Assembly: GCA_025350865.1 (NCBI GenBank)
Contig: JANXWZ010000084.1
Location: 1-37,916, forward strand
DNA from: Rhodanobacteraceae bacterium
GTDB taxonomy: Bacteria > Acidobacteriota > Terriglobia > Terriglobales > Acidobacteriaceae
DNA: 37,916 nt
Direction of reading: 5' to 3'
Below are positions 7,248 to 16,360 of this stretch, piece after piece (position 1 is the first letter of the stretch; the number at the start of each line of letters is the position of its first letter). The position numbers were made by a program, and so were the translations under genes. The notes below the pieces were generated by a model that saw nothing but the letters and a program-made list of their open reading frames with translations, was not told where the DNA came from and searched no databases.

Positions 7248-8750
7248 TTACGGCCGCGTAAAGTCGATAAACGCATGTTGCGGATCGGTCCGAGCCAGTG
7301 TGACGGTGGTCGTGTCACCTACGTCGAGACCCTCCGCGCCCCTTACGATCATTCCCTCGACCGGCGGATTGAACACCCGCACGAAGGTTCCCTTGGGATT
7401 CGCGCCGGTGATGACGCCTTCAAAGTGATGCCCGATCTGGTCGGCCAGCGCGACAGCGGCAATCCGCTTCTGCATAGCGCGCTCTACCTTGCGTGCTGCG
7501 GAGTCGCGGTCGTTCAAGTGCTCGGCAATCGTTGCGAGCTCATCGTCGGTGTAGGGCGGCGGGGCGTTGGCGATCATGGCTTTCACGACCCGCTGGGTCA
7601 CGAGGTCCGCAAAGCGCCGATTCGGAGCGGTGGAATGCGTGTAGTCGAGTGCCGCCAGGCCGAAATGGCCGGGCTGGTCGTCGTCGCCGCCGTGGGCGAG
7701 CACGTACTCGCCCGGACCCATAAGCTTGATGATGGCGAGCGAAAGGTCGGGGTAATGGATGGGATCGGACACGCGCTGCGCCTGCAGAAATAAGTTGAGT
7801 GCGGCCGAATCCGGCTCGTCCGGAAGCTGAGCGCCTTTGGTGGCTACCAGCGCGACCATGCGCGCCCACCGTTCCGGCGAACGCACGACGCGACGCAGAC
7901 AGGACCGGCCCGACTTGCGCAGGGTGACAGCCATGGTCTCGTTGGCGGCAATCATGAAGTCCGCGATCAGGTCGGCGGCGCGGTTCTGGAGGACGGTCTG
8001 GATCGACTGCACCTTGCCGTCGATGACCACGGGATCGGCCTCGGTGCGTCGAAAGTCCAGGGCTCCGAGCGCGACTCGCTGCTTGTGCAATCGCTGGGCG
8101 GCTTCATCCTGCAGCCGAAGCTGGGCTCCAAGGTCGGCGTTGGCAACCAGTCGCGGTTCCCAGCGGCCATCCGGACGTGGGTGCCCGTCGAGAAACGGCC
8201 CGGTGGTGGAGTACGCCAGCTGCGCCTGATTCCGGACGAGCGCGGCGTAGATGGAGGTGTTGGTGGGCAGGCCGTTGATATCGACCGTGAACTCCACCAC
8301 CATCGCGGCCCGGTCCTGATCCTCATTGAGGCTGGTCAGATCGGTGGAGAGCTCGTTGGGGAGCATGGGAAAGTTGTGGACGGCGGTGTAAACCGTCTGC
8401 GTCTGGGCTCCGGCTGCGACGTCCAGCGGCGAACCCTGCGCTACCAGCGAGGATACGTCGGCGATTGCGACGAGCACGCGGATGCCGGTACCGTCCGGCG
8501 GACGCTCGGCATACTCGAGCTGGTCGAGGTCGCGCGACGTGTCGTTGTCGATGGATGACCAGAGCAGATCGCGCAGGTCTTTCCGCGTCGGATCGGGCTG
8601 TTGTGAGGCGACAGCAGCGCGAATTTGAGCCAACTGCTCGTCGGATTCGGGAACATCGCCGAGGTGGAATCCCTCGCGAACCATCTCGCCGCGCGCGGAA
8701 GCGGCAAGGTCGAAGGGGGCTGAATGGGGAGGAGGGGTCGACGAATGCAT
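7248..8750 (-). CDS. RNase II/R-like RNB-domain exoribonuclease
   Basis: The RNB domain degrades RNA 3'-to-5'. The 500-residue protein begins almost directly with the catalytic domain: SSIDNDTSRDLDQLEY (about 66-80), VAIADVSSLVAQGS, NFPMLPNELSTDLTSLNEDQDR, and late HSTAPNRRFADLVTQR. It ends with a short S1-like beta domain (FEGVITGANPKGTFVRVF). It lacks the N-terminal cold-shock domains of RNase II/R. The acidic cluster keeps Asp at the positions of E. coli RNase II D201, D207 and D209 (here 68, 74, 76), but the fourth Asp (D210) is Gln-77. The gene is divergent from the MOSC gene. An internal Met at 23 is an alternative start. Confidence 0.88.
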   Translation of the reverse strand: MHSSTPPPHSAPFDLAASARGEMVREGFHLGDVPESDEQLAQIRAAVASQQPDPTRKDLRDLLWSSIDNDTSRDLDQLEYAERPPDGTGIRVLVAIADVSSLVAQGSPLDVAAGAQTQTVYTAVHNFPMLPNELSTDLTSLNEDQDRAAMVVEFTVDINGLPTNTSIYAALVRNQAQLAYSTTGPFLDGHPRPDGRWEPRLVANADLGAQLRLQDEAAQRLHKQRVALGALDFRRTEADPVVIDGKVQSIQTVLQNRAADLIADFMIAANETMAVTLRKSGRSCLRRVVRSPERWARMVALVATKGAQLPDEPDSAALNLFLQAQRVSDPIHYPDLSLAIIKLMGPGEYVLAHGGDDDQPGHFGLAALDYTHSTAPNRRFADLVTQRVVKAMIANAPPPYTDDELATIAEHLNDRDSAARKVERAMQKRIAAVALADQIGHHFEGVITGANPKGTFVRVFNPPVEGMIVRGAEGLDVGDTTTVTLARTDPQHAFIDFTRP

Positions 8751-8801
8751 ACCGCTTTGAAGACTACCACTTCGAGATGACGGTCAGCTTATACTCAAGG
8801 C

Positions 8802-9344
8802 TTGTCCTCGAAGGTCATCTCGGTCAGCCTCAGCGCAAGTCACTCGTTCTCCAAGCCTGTCCAGCTCTCGATCGTCCTGCTCGCAGGCCTCGGAGTCGAG
8901 GGCGACGCCCACTGCGGCGCTACCGTCCGCCACCGATACCGGGTCCGCCAGGATCCGACCGCGCCGAACCTCTGCCAGGTTCACCTGCTTCAGGAAGAGC
9001 TCTTTGCCGAGCTTGCCGGGCAGGGAATTGACATCGCACCCGGAGCCATGGGGGAAAACATCACTACTCGCGGCATCGACCTGCTCGCCCTTCCCCGCAG
9101 CACGCTCCTCCGTCTGGGAGAGTCGGCAGTGGTCAGCGTGACGGGCCTTCGCGACCCCTGCGCCCAGATGAACGGACTTCGTCCCGGCCTGATGAAGGCC
9201 TGCCTTGCCCGCAGTGTCAACGGGGAGATCGTGCGTAAATCCGGCATAATGTCTACCGTCATCCAGAGTGGAATCGTCCGCCCCGGCGACTCCATCAGTA
9301 TCGAGTTTCCTAACCCGCCATTTCTGACACTTGGTCCGGTATAG
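8802..9344 (+). CDS. MOSC domain protein
   Basis: MOSC domains are sulfur-carrier or molybdenum-cofactor-associated modules related to the molybdenum cofactor sulfurase C-terminus and to YiiM. The 180-residue product shows the family's features: GLGVEGDAHCG, then VHLLQEELFAEL, PGAMGENITTRGIDLLAL, and the conserved Cys in VTGLRDPCAQMNGL. The start is TTG, since an in-frame TGA lies 21 nt upstream and no ATG is available; a weak AAGG precedes it. The substrate is unknown. It is divergent from the RNB gene with about 50 bp between them. Confidence 0.88.
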   Translation: MSSKVISVSLSASHSFSKPVQLSIVLLAGLGVEGDAHCGATVRHRYRVRQDPTAPNLCQVHLLQEELFAELAGQGIDIAPGAMGENITTRGIDLLALPRSTLLRLGESAVVSVTGLRDPCAQMNGLRPGLMKACLARSVNGEIVRKSGIMSTVIQSGIVRPGDSISIEFPNPPFLTLGPV

Positions 9345-9394
9345 ACCGTCCTGGGAATGGCCCGCCACCACAAGGGTCCGCTACACTGCACGAG

Positions 9395-11743
9395 ATGAAC
9401 TTCTGTCGACCCTTTCTTGCCGCAGCGTTCGTTTTGTTGTTTGTGCCGCTCCATGCGCTGGTCCGGGCGCAGGACACACGCAACATTGTCGAGCCAAAGT
9501 ATCCGGTCGCCTGCAAGATTTTGTACGCCGAACTGATGGATCAGAAGGGCAACCTTCCGGACACCGTGGAGCGTCACTACCGCGACAACGCCCGCATTGA
9601 ACAGGCCATGGCGAAGTGTCCGGCGGGGCAGGCTGTGATCCTGCACGGCAACAAGAATGGGCGTGCGATCTTCCTGATTTCGCCGCTCCGGCTGCGCGGT
9701 GGTGTGACTCTGATTATCGACGCGAGTGCCGCGTTGTGGGGCTCCCGCGATCCGCGCAACTACGACGCGGCTGCGGGAAGCTGCGGCATCGTGGGCGAAC
9801 GCGGGCCCGGCTGCAAGCCGCTGATCCTGGCGGAAGACGCGCCGCACAGCGGCATTATGGGTGAAGGCGTGATTGATGCACGCGGCGGCGCGAAGCTGAT
9901 CGGGCAGAAGGAGACGTGGTGGGAACTCGCGCATCGGGCCAAGGTGGAAGACCTGAACCAGGCGGTGCCGCGATTCGTGGTGGTGCGCCGATCGGACGAC
10001 TTTACGCTGTACCGCATTACGCTGCGCAACTCGCCCAATTGCCATGTAACTACTGAAGTTACAAATGGATTTACCGCATGGGGTGTGAAGATCGATACGC
10101 CGAAGTGGGCGCGCAATACGGACGGCATCGACCCCCAGGGCGGCAGCAGCAATATTTCCATTATCGACTCGTACATTCGCTCGGGCGACGACAACATATC
10201 GCCGAAATCGACGGACAAGACCGGCGCGGTGACGCAGATGACGGTCCGCAATGTACATTTCTACAACGGCCACGGCTTCGGCGTGGGGAGCCAGACCAGC
10301 GGCGGCATCAGCCATATTCTGGCGACGAACCTGACAATGGACGGGTCGGAGAATGCGCTGCGCATCAAGTCCGACCGCAGCCGGGGCGGACTGGTAGAGG
10401 ACATTCAATTTCAAAACGTCTGCATCCGCAACTCGCCCAATCCGATTGTGTTGAACCCGTTTTACACGACGTTCGACGGGAACAAGATTCCCTTGTATCG
10501 CGGGATCGTGCTGAGTAACATCCACGCGCTGACTCCGGGCAGCGTCATCATGCGCGGTTTGGATTCCGACCACAAACTGGACGCGACGCTAAGCAATGTG
10601 GTGATCGACAATCAAAAGCCTGACGACGTGCTTGCGCGGTACGCGGTCTTGGGAGTTCGGGGCGGGAATCTCGATCCACGCGGGGACGACGTGACGGTGC
10701 GCAGTTGGCCGCGGCCCGGATTGGGGGCTCCGTACTCCTGCGACGGCAAGTTCATTCCGTTCCCGGAGAATACCGTGTCGCCAGTGTCGGCCAGCCTGAT
10801 TCCTCCGGCAGACGATACCTTCTACGTCGCGGCGGATGGTACGGGCGACTACTACTCGGTGCAGTCAGCAATCAACAAGGTTCCGGTGAGCGGCGGTGTG
10901 GTATCGGTCGCGCCGGGGGTGTACCGCGAGCGGGTCGACATTACGCAATCACACGTCACTCTGCGCAGCGCAAATGCGGATGCGAGCAAGACCGTGCTGA
11001 TCTTCAACCTGAGCCGCCAGACCAGGGGCGTACAACAGGCTGCCGCCACTGTGAGGGTTCGGGGCGATGATTTTGCGGCGGAAAACATTACCTTTCAGAA
11101 CGATTTTTACAAGATCAACAAGCAGGACGACAAGAGTTCGGCGGCACCGGCGCTGAGTCTGACTGGCGACCGCAACACGCTGAGCAACGTGAGGATTCTG
11201 GGCGACCAGCAGACATTACTAGTTGCGGCAAAGAACTGCGCCGGTGCGACGGGCCCCTGCGAACCGGGCCGCAGCTACTTTTCGAAGGCTTACATCGCGG
11301 GCAATACGAGCTTCATCCAAGGCGACGGAACTGCCTACTTTGACGATTGCGAAATCCACTCCAACGACCACACCGGTGGCGGCTTTATAACAGCGCAGGG
11401 CAAGCGCTACGCGGCGCAGAATAGCGGCTTCGTCTTCCGCAACTGCCGCTTTACGGGCGATGCGGGAACCGTTAACATCGTGCTCGGGAAGCCGTGGCGC
11501 GACTTTGCTTCGGTGGTCCTGCTGAGCCCGCAGCTGGGAGCGCATGTATCGAACGCCGCCTGGCGCGAGTGGCAACCCGGAACAACGCATCGCCTCGAAA
11601 CCGCGTTCTTCCGCGTTTACAAGCCAACCGGTCCCGGAGCGGCAACGTCGAGCCTGCCTTTGACTGCAACGGAGGCGTCTCGCTACTCGCCGCACGACGT
11701 GCTCGCTGGCAAGGACAGTTGGAACCCTGCAGGCGGAAAGTAA
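9395..11743 (+). CDS. Secreted fusion: GH28 polygalacturonase plus pectinesterase-like (CE8) domain
   Basis: The 782-residue product has a signal peptide (1-25, ending near LVRAQ). Residues about 35-455 form a GH28 beta-helix with all family catalytic motifs: NTDG (241-244), GDD (264-266), GHG (292-294) and RIK (323-325). It should therefore hydrolyse polygalacturonate. Residues about 475-735 are a CE8 pectin methylesterase-like beta-helix, opening with VAADGTGDYYSVQSAINKVP and GVYRERV. In this domain all three catalytic positions differ from active enzymes: Gln-606 for Asp in GYQDTLY, Ser-639 for Asp in VDFIFG, and Lys-699 for Arg in LGRPW. The C-terminal domain is thus probably inactive as an esterase. 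The stop lies 1 nt from the stop of the convergent PIG-L gene. Confidence 0.93.
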   Translation: MNFCRPFLAAAFVLLFVPLHALVRAQDTRNIVEPKYPVACKILYAELMDQKGNLPDTVERHYRDNARIEQAMAKCPAGQAVILHGNKNGRAIFLISPLRLRGGVTLIIDASAALWGSRDPRNYDAAAGSCGIVGERGPGCKPLILAEDAPHSGIMGEGVIDARGGAKLIGQKETWWELAHRAKVEDLNQAVPRFVVVRRSDDFTLYRITLRNSPNCHVTTEVTNGFTAWGVKIDTPKWARNTDGIDPQGGSSNISIIDSYIRSGDDNISPKSTDKTGAVTQMTVRNVHFYNGHGFGVGSQTSGGISHILATNLTMDGSENALRIKSDRSRGGLVEDIQFQNVCIRNSPNPIVLNPFYTTFDGNKIPLYRGIVLSNIHALTPGSVIMRGLDSDHKLDATLSNVVIDNQKPDDVLARYAVLGVRGGNLDPRGDDVTVRSWPRPGLGAPYSCDGKFIPFPENTVSPVSASLIPPADDTFYVAADGTGDYYSVQSAINKVPVSGGVVSVAPGVYRERVDITQSHVTLRSANADASKTVLIFNLSRQTRGVQQAAATVRVRGDDFAAENITFQNDFYKINKQDDKSSAAPALSLTGDRNTLSNVRILGDQQTLLVAAKNCAGATGPCEPGRSYFSKAYIAGNTSFIQGDGTAYFDDCEIHSNDHTGGGFITAQGKRYAAQNSGFVFRNCRFTGDAGTVNIVLGKPWRDFASVVLLSPQLGAHVSNAAWREWQPGTTHRLETAFFRVYKPTGPGAATSSLPLTATEASRYSPHDVLAGKDSWNPAGGK

Positions 11744-11744
11744 G

Positions 11745-12476
11745 TCACGAAGCGAGCCCGTCAAACAGACTCGTCATCTGCTGTGCCGGTCCCATGTCGT
11801 GCGAGGCGAGCAACAGATAGTGTTCCGTCTGTCCGTATTGCTCGAACAGCGCCTTCGTCTGCTCCATCAGCGGGGCCTGGGATTGGTGCTGGCAAAAGGC
11901 CTGGTGCTTGCGGGCCATGACGTCGCGAACGTCCAGCGTTACGTTCCAGGGGGACGGCATGGGTGCGGCTCGGCCCTCCATAAAGAAGCTGGTGGCGAGC
12001 ACGAAGAGCCGCTGCCCATGGTGGATCGGACCGAGGTGCGGGTATCGCTTTGCCGAGGCAGCCCAATGAAACGCCGCGCAAGTGAACGTCGACACCATCG
12101 TGTGGTCGGGGTGCGTGTTGACTGCGCCATCGCTTCCGAAGGTCAGGACTACGTCCGGTTTGAGCTCGCGCATCTTCGCGACCAGCCGGCCGGCGGTTGC
12201 GGAGAAGTCGGCGAACTCAAGCTTGCCATCGTGGTAGTCCCACAGCTCGTGGTGGGTGACGCCGAGGACCTTGCAGGACGCCGCGAACTCGCCCGCCCGC
12301 GTTCTGCCAAGCTCCGCGCCGGACTGCGCATCGCCGCGATTGGAGGCAGCTTGACCGTCCGTCAGGCAGACGACATGGGTTTCGACGCCCTGCTCGGCGG
12401 CTAGGATGAGCGCGCCGCCGAAAGCGAAACATTCGTCGTCGGGATGAGCGACGACGCAGAGCAGCTTCAGGCCCAA
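11745..12476 (-). CDS. PIG-L family (LmbE-like) zinc deacetylase
   Basis: PIG-L enzymes remove N-acetyl groups from amino sugars such as GlcNAc conjugates in thiol-cofactor or glycolipid synthesis. The 243-residue product opens with the metal-binding motif LLCVVAHPDDE and later carries the second ligand HPDH (in VNTHPDHTMV). I set the start at TTG 12476 because GGAGG lies 7 nt upstream, inside the end of rnhB. The gene overlaps rnhB by 10 nt and is translationally coupled to it. Longer starts up to 12611 would lie mostly inside rnhB. The substrate is not evident; a bacillithiol-type (BshB) role is possible but unsupported. Confidence 0.88.
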   Translation of the reverse strand: MGLKLLCVVAHPDDECFAFGGALILAAEQGVETHVVCLTDGQAASNRGDAQSGAELGRTRAGEFAASCKVLGVTHHELWDYHDGKLEFADFSATAGRLVAKMRELKPDVVLTFGSDGAVNTHPDHTMVSTFTCAAFHWAASAKRYPHLGPIHHGQRLFVLATSFFMEGRAAPMPSPWNVTLDVRDVMARKHQAFCQHQSQAPLMEQTKALFEQYGQTEHYLLLASHDMGPAQQMTSLFDGLAS

Positions 12477-13246
12477 GCGGAAGCCTCCGGGGTGGTGGTC
12501 TCCACTGCGAAATCGTCGAACAACATCTCGGTGGGCAGGTCGTCGACGGCCACCATAGCGCCTGGATCGACGGCGCGGACCGGCGCGAAGCTGCGCCGAT
12601 GGAACGCGCAAGGCCCATGCTCTAGGAGTGCGCGGCGATGCTCCGGAGTGGCATAGCCTTTGTGCGAGGCAAGGCCGTAGTGCGGATGGATCGCGTCGAG
12701 CTCACGCATCAGGTTGTCGCGATGAACCTTAGCGACCACTGACGCCGCAGCAATAGAAAGGGAGAGGGAATCACCGTAAAAGAGCCGGGTCTGCGGGCAG
12801 GGATGGTCGATGTACATGGCGTCGATCAGCAGGTGATCCGGATCGATGTGCAGGCCGTGTACGGCAGCCGCCATGGCAAGGCGCGTAGCCTGATAAATGT
12901 TCACGCGGTCGATCGTAGCGGCGTCAATCTCAGCAATGTTGATTGCAATGGCCATGCTACGGACTCGCTTGTCGAGACGTTCGCGGTCCTCGCGCAGCAG
13001 TTGCTTGGAGTCTGTCAGGCCGGCCTTGGCGAGTGAATTCACACGTGGCGGCAGCACCACTGCAGCCGCGACCACCGGGCCGAACAGCGCTCCGCGACCA
13101 ACCTCATCCACGCCGGCGATCACCATGAAGCCACGATAGCGCAGGGCCTGCTCGGGCGCGTCGGAACACACGAGTTGACGCAGCATCTGCTGCTTCAACG
13201 TGGAGGCTGCAGGTTTCTTTGCCGGAATGGCTCGACTGGCACCCAT
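12467..13246 (-). CDS. rnhB: Ribonuclease HII
   Basis: RNase HII cuts the RNA strand of RNA/DNA hybrids and removes single ribonucleotides from DNA. The 259-residue product has the signature IAGVDEVGRGALFGPVVAAAV with catalytic Asp-Glu, then DSKQL, and DHLLIDAM. The N-terminus has a 40-residue extension (GASRAIPAKKPAAST), so an internal start is possible. It lies just after the rplS terminator and shares a strand with the ribosomal operon, a common arrangement. Its 3' end overlaps the PIG-L gene. Confidence 0.95.
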   Translation of the reverse strand: MGASRAIPAKKPAASTLKQQMLRQLVCSDAPEQALRYRGFMVIAGVDEVGRGALFGPVVAAAVVLPPRVNSLAKAGLTDSKQLLREDRERLDKRVRSMAIAINIAEIDAATIDRVNIYQATRLAMAAAVHGLHIDPDHLLIDAMYIDHPCPQTRLFYGDSLSLSIAAASVVAKVHRDNLMRELDAIHPHYGLASHKGYATPEHRRALLEHGPCAFHRRSFAPVRAVDPGAMVAVDDLPTEMLFDDFAVETTTPEASAWA

Positions 13247-13298
13247 GCGCGTAGTTTACAACCGAAGATGTTTCGACATTGATTTCCACAAGTCAAGC

Positions 13299-13328
13299 AA
13301 AAAGCCACGGCGTTTGCCGTGGCTTTTT
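13299..13328 (-). terminator. Intrinsic terminator of the rpsP-rplS operon
   Basis: A perfect 9-bp stem (AGCCACGGC at 13303-13311 with GCCGTGGCT at 13316-13324) with a GTTT loop is flanked by A-tracts and T-tracts on both sides. It can therefore work in both directions, but it sits 17 nt past the rplS stop on the minus strand. Confidence 0.9.
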
Positions 13329-13344
13329 GGTGAGTCGCGAGAAT

Positions 13345-13707
13345 TTACTTTTCGATCTTGCGAGCGACTTCCGTGAGACGGGCAGCCTTGCCGCGCAGAC
13401 CACGGAGGTAGAAAAGCTTGGAGCGGCGGACTTCGTACGAGCGAATCTTCTCGACCTTGTCGACGACCCTGGAGTTGAACGGGAAGATGCGCTCGACGCC
13501 CTGGCCGAAGCTCATCTTACGGACGGTAAAGGTGCCCTGTGCGCCACGGCGGCATGCGATGACCATGCCCTCAAAGGCCTGAAGGCGCTCTTTCTCGCCT
13601 TCCTTGATCTTTACCTGAACGCGAACGGTGTCGCCGGGAGCAAACGCGGGGAGATCGGTCCGCTCGTGTTTCGCGGCCAGTTTCTGCATGATTGGATGGA
13701 TTGACAT
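13345..13707 (-). CDS. rplS: 50S ribosomal protein L19
   Basis: L19 lies at the 30S-50S interface. The 120-residue product begins [10 protein letters not shown] and contains [31 protein letters not shown] and [20 protein letters not shown], ending in [15 protein letters not shown]. The start at 13707 is chosen over upstream ATGs because AGGAAAG precedes it and the size is normal. It is the last gene of the rpsP-khpA-rimM-trmD-rplS operon. It is separated from trmD by about 150 nt that hold a repeat copy. Confidence 0.97.
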   Translation of the reverse strand: MSIHPIMQKLAAKHERTDLPAFAPGDTVRVQVKIKEGEKERLQAFEGMVIACRRGAQGTFTVRKMSFGQGVERIFPFNSRVVDKVEKIRSYEVRRSKLFYLRGLRGKAARLTEVARKIEK

Positions 13708-13809
13708 GACTACTTTCCTGTTCAGAAATCGAGTCTTCAGTTTACATGAAAATTGGGCGAATAGGGAGCGATAGTTCTGCGGGAGCAGATGGTTGTGGAG
13801 CCACAAGGG

Positions 13810-13842
13810 CAACTACGGAGATTCTGGCTCCGCCAGAACGAC
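13810..13842. repeat. 33-bp palindromic interspersed repeat, copy A
   Basis: CAACTACGGAGATTCTGGCT, then CCGCCAGAACGAC. The centre ATTCTGGCtcCGCCAGAA folds into a hairpin. It lies 17 nt after the trmD stop, between trmD and rplS. Copies at 24083 and 29451 differ by only a few bases. Confidence 0.85.
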
Positions 13843-13859
13843 GACCCTAAGGTCTAACG

Positions 13860-14666
13860 TCAGCTCAACGATGCTAGAAACTCTCGATCCTCATTGGACA
13901 GCGTTGCGCGGTCGAGCAGGTCAGGACGGTTGCGAAAGGTCTTTTCGAGGGCTCGCTGACGGCGCCACTGGCGAATCGCGGCGTGGTCTCCGCCAGCCAG
14001 AACGTCGGGAATTTCCAGTCCGCGAAACTCTGCGGGCCGCGTGTAGTGCGGGTAATCGAGTAGACCGCCGGCTCCATGGGTTGCTGCGGGGACCTCCCCG
14101 GGGAGGTGCACGTCACCAGTATCGTCGACGCCAAAGCTCTCGTAGCGGGAGGAGTCTGGATTGCCCAGCACGCCGGGCAGCAGCCGCACGACGGCGTCGA
14201 CGATGACCGCCGCCGCCAGTTCGCCGCCCGACAGGACGTAGTCACCAATCGAGATCTCGCGGTCGCACAGCAGCTCGTTGACGCGCTCGTCCACGCCTTC
14301 GTAGCGGCCACAGATAAAGGCGATGCGCTCGATGGAGGCGAGTTCATGGGCCATCGCCTGGGAGAAGGGAAGGCCCTGCGCTGAGAGAAGGATTACCGTC
14401 TCCTTCCCCGGATCGCGCGTGACTTTGCTTGCTATCCCGAGAGTCTCAAAACAATCCACGATGGGCTCTGGCTTCAAAACCATGCCTTCGCCACCGCCAA
14501 AGGGCCGGTCGTCGACAGTGCGATGACGGTCGTGGGTGAAGGCGCGCAGGTCATGCGTGCGGACAGCGACCAGCCCGGTTTGGATAGCGCGGCGGAGCAC
14601 CCCGTGATCGAACGGCCCGGTGAAGAAGTTGGGAAAGATAGTGATCAGGTCGATTCTCATGGTCAC
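13860..14666 (-). CDS. trmD: tRNA (guanine-N1)-methyltransferase
   Basis: TrmD methylates G37 of tRNAs with SAM, which prevents frameshifting. The 268-residue protein opens [22 protein letters not shown] and contains [16 protein letters not shown] and the trefoil-knot SAM site [12 protein letters not shown], then [14 protein letters not shown]. The ATG overlaps the rimM stop (ATGA). The C-terminus is somewhat longer than in E. coli. Confidence 0.97.
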   Translation of the reverse strand: MTMRIDLITIFPNFFTGPFDHGVLRRAIQTGLVAVRTHDLRAFTHDRHRTVDDRPFGGGEGMVLKPEPIVDCFETLGIASKVTRDPGKETVILLSAQGLPFSQAMAHELASIERIAFICGRYEGVDERVNELLCDREISIGDYVLSGGELAAAVIVDAVVRLLPGVLGNPDSSRYESFGVDDTGDVHLPGEVPAATHGAGGLLDYPHYTRPAEFRGLEIPDVLAGGDHAAIRQWRRQRALEKTFRNRPDLLDRATLSNEDREFLASLS

Positions 14667-15280
14667 TCGCTGCGATTCACGTCGATCAAACCAGCCGGCA
14701 ATACCATGTCGATGCGCTTGTTCTCGGCATCAACCTTGACCAGGAAGGACTGGACATAGGGGATCAAGACCTCGTCGCCTGCGTCAGTCGCGACCGTCAG
14801 CAAAGGCGCGGCACCCTGCAGCCGGCGCGAGCCGTCGGGTGACGTGGGGAACTCGATATCGACGATGCTGCCTACAGCAACGCCGGCGTCATAGACGACG
14901 CACCCGATCAGATCGCTGACGTACTCCTCGTCATCGTCGAGCTCGACGCGTTCGCTAGCTGGAACGATCACGTCGAGGCCTCCGAGCAACTCCGCCTTGT
15001 CGATCGAATCGATCGCTTCAAAGGTGAGCACGATGCGGCCGTGATTGCGCCCGACGGGCAACCAGTGGTTAGTGACGGTCATTGTGCGTGCGTCGGACTC
15101 AGAGCCGTGGAAGCCTGGCTTGGCGAGGAAGACACGGGTGCGATCGTCAAACCGGTCCGGAAAATCCGTCAGCAGTTCGGCGAGCAGTTCGCCTTTGCGA
15201 CCTTGAGGACGGAGCAGGTGGGCCAGCACGATCCAGTCCGCAGCAGGTTCTGGAGACGGCGTGGAGTTGGCTGTGGTCAT
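14663..15280 (-). CDS. rimM: Ribosome maturation factor RimM
   Basis: RimM binds S19 and helps mature the 30S head. The 205-residue protein has the N-terminal beta-barrel opening [20 protein letters not shown] and a C-terminal PRC-like barrel ([20 protein letters not shown], then [20 protein letters not shown]). It overlaps trmD by 4 nt. The gene order is the conserved one. Confidence 0.95.
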   Translation of the reverse strand: MTTANSTPSPEPAADWIVLAHLLRPQGRKGELLAELLTDFPDRFDDRTRVFLAKPGFHGSESDARTMTVTNHWLPVGRNHGRIVLTFEAIDSIDKAELLGGLDVIVPASERVELDDDEEYVSDLIGCVVYDAGVAVGSIVDIEFPTSPDGSRRLQGAAPLLTVATDAGDEVLIPYVQSFLVKVDAENKRIDMVLPAGLIDVNRSE

Positions 15281-15334
15281 TTCACCAGCATACGCATCCC
15301 GAATCGCAAGCGGGGCTCACACAGTGGAACTGGC

Positions 15335-15634
15335 CTAGACGGACGGATCGCCAACTCGCTGGATATCGAGCGAGTAGCGGTGCTGCGCCTTCATGCTGGC
15401 TGCGCCGAGAATGGTTCTGATGGACCGCGCGGTTCGCCCCTGCTTGCCAATTACCTTGCCGAGGTCGACAGGTGCGACGCGCAGCAGCAACGCTGTGCCG
15501 CCGGTTTCTGCCGCAGCTTTCACTGAGACTTCGTCTGGGTAATCGACGAGTGCGCGAGCCATTCCGGCGACGAGATCGATCATGGATTGGGTGAGGTCGG
15601 CCCCTGTTACTGCCCTCGTTTCAACGTCTGTCAT
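15335..15634 (-). CDS. khpA: KH-domain RNA-binding protein KhpA
   Basis: This small KH protein lies in the conserved position between rpsP and rimM. The 99-residue product contains LVDYPDEVSVKAAAETGG and the KH loop GKVIGKQGRTARSIRTIL with GKQG as the GxxG. The start at 15634 is chosen because GAGG lies 6 nt upstream; ATGs at 15646 and 15664 are in frame but have weaker sites. In other bacteria KhpA pairs with KhpB/Jag in RNA binding linked to cell elongation. Confidence 0.9.
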   Translation of the reverse strand: MTDVETRAVTGADLTQSMIDLVAGMARALVDYPDEVSVKAAAETGGTALLLRVAPVDLGKVIGKQGRTARSIRTILGAASMKAQHRYSLDIQRVGDPSV

Positions 15635-15945
15635 CGCATACCTCATGGGAGTTTCGACTGGCATCGATCGACTTCCTGCCGGAACCCTTCGTCTAGTGCG
15701 AAGTTGTTGCGATAGTAAGCAATAAGACCGATACAGCGAGCCATGGGACCGTAAGAGAAATCCAGCGGTTCCATCGCAGGGCTGCACCGAGGGGTGCAGG
15801 GCCCTACGATGAGTCTACGAGAGTAACATGTTGATTCCGTTGCCTGAATTGATGCAATCGCAACGATCTTTAGGTACTCACCTTGTTTACTGTCCGATTA
15901 ACAAAATGGTTACCTAATTTTACCCACACGCAACAAGGAGACGAT
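15635..15945 (-). other. 311-bp untranslated spacer between rpsP and khpA
   Basis: No gene was found. It contains one clean hairpin (CTGCACC at 15782-15788 with GGTGCAG at 15793-15799, GAGG loop) without a T-tract, so it is not a terminator. The length is unusual inside this normally tight operon, so khpA may have an extra promoter or leader here. Confidence 0.5.
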
Positions 15946-16209
15946 CTAGGCCGCGACTTCAGTCTGGGCTGCGACGGCCGGTGCTGCTGCGAGCAGCTTA
16001 CCGACGCGCTCGGACAACTGTGCACCGTTGCCGGTCCAGTAAGCAATGCGATCCCGTTTGAGATCGACTGTGGCGGGGTTGGTGCGGGGATTGTAGGTAC
16101 CGACAACTTCGATGGAGCGGCCATTGCGGGCGCGGTCCTTTTCGATAACAACGACGCGGTAGTGGGGCTGCTTGGTTGCGCCAACGCGCGCCAGACGGAT
16201 CATCAACAC
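15946..16209 (-). CDS. rpsP: 30S ribosomal protein S16
   Basis: S16 is needed for 30S assembly. The 87-residue product contains IRLARVGATKQPHYRVVV, then GRSIEVVGTYNPRTNP and DRIAYWTGNGAQLSERVGKLL. The GTG at 16209 is preferred as start because AGAGG lies 7 nt upstream and it gives the common opening MLMIRLARVG; the ATG at 16203 is also possible. The Ala-rich tail is typical. First gene of the operon. Confidence 0.95.
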   Translation of the reverse strand: MLMIRLARVGATKQPHYRVVVIEKDRARNGRSIEVVGTYNPRTNPATVDLKRDRIAYWTGNGAQLSERVGKLLAAAPAVAAQTEVAA

Positions 16210-16360
16210 GGGAAAACCTCTCAGAAGTTCAAAATGATTTGGGATAAGCAATCCACCTGGCCGGCGGCGGTAGGGAGCGGGAACACTCCGGCTGCGGTGC
16301 AGGTGTCACAGGTAGCCCAACCTTACGATTATCGCCGAGATTGCTAAAAACGGCAACGGT

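Noticed and set aside
8990..10573. Minus-strand open frame of 527 codons
   Set aside because: It is antisense to the MOSC and GH28 genes, has no recognisable domain, and reflects high-GC codon use in the true genes.
15782..15799. Hairpin in the rpsP-khpA spacer considered as a terminator
   Set aside because: No T-tract on either strand, and it lies inside an operon that should be read through.
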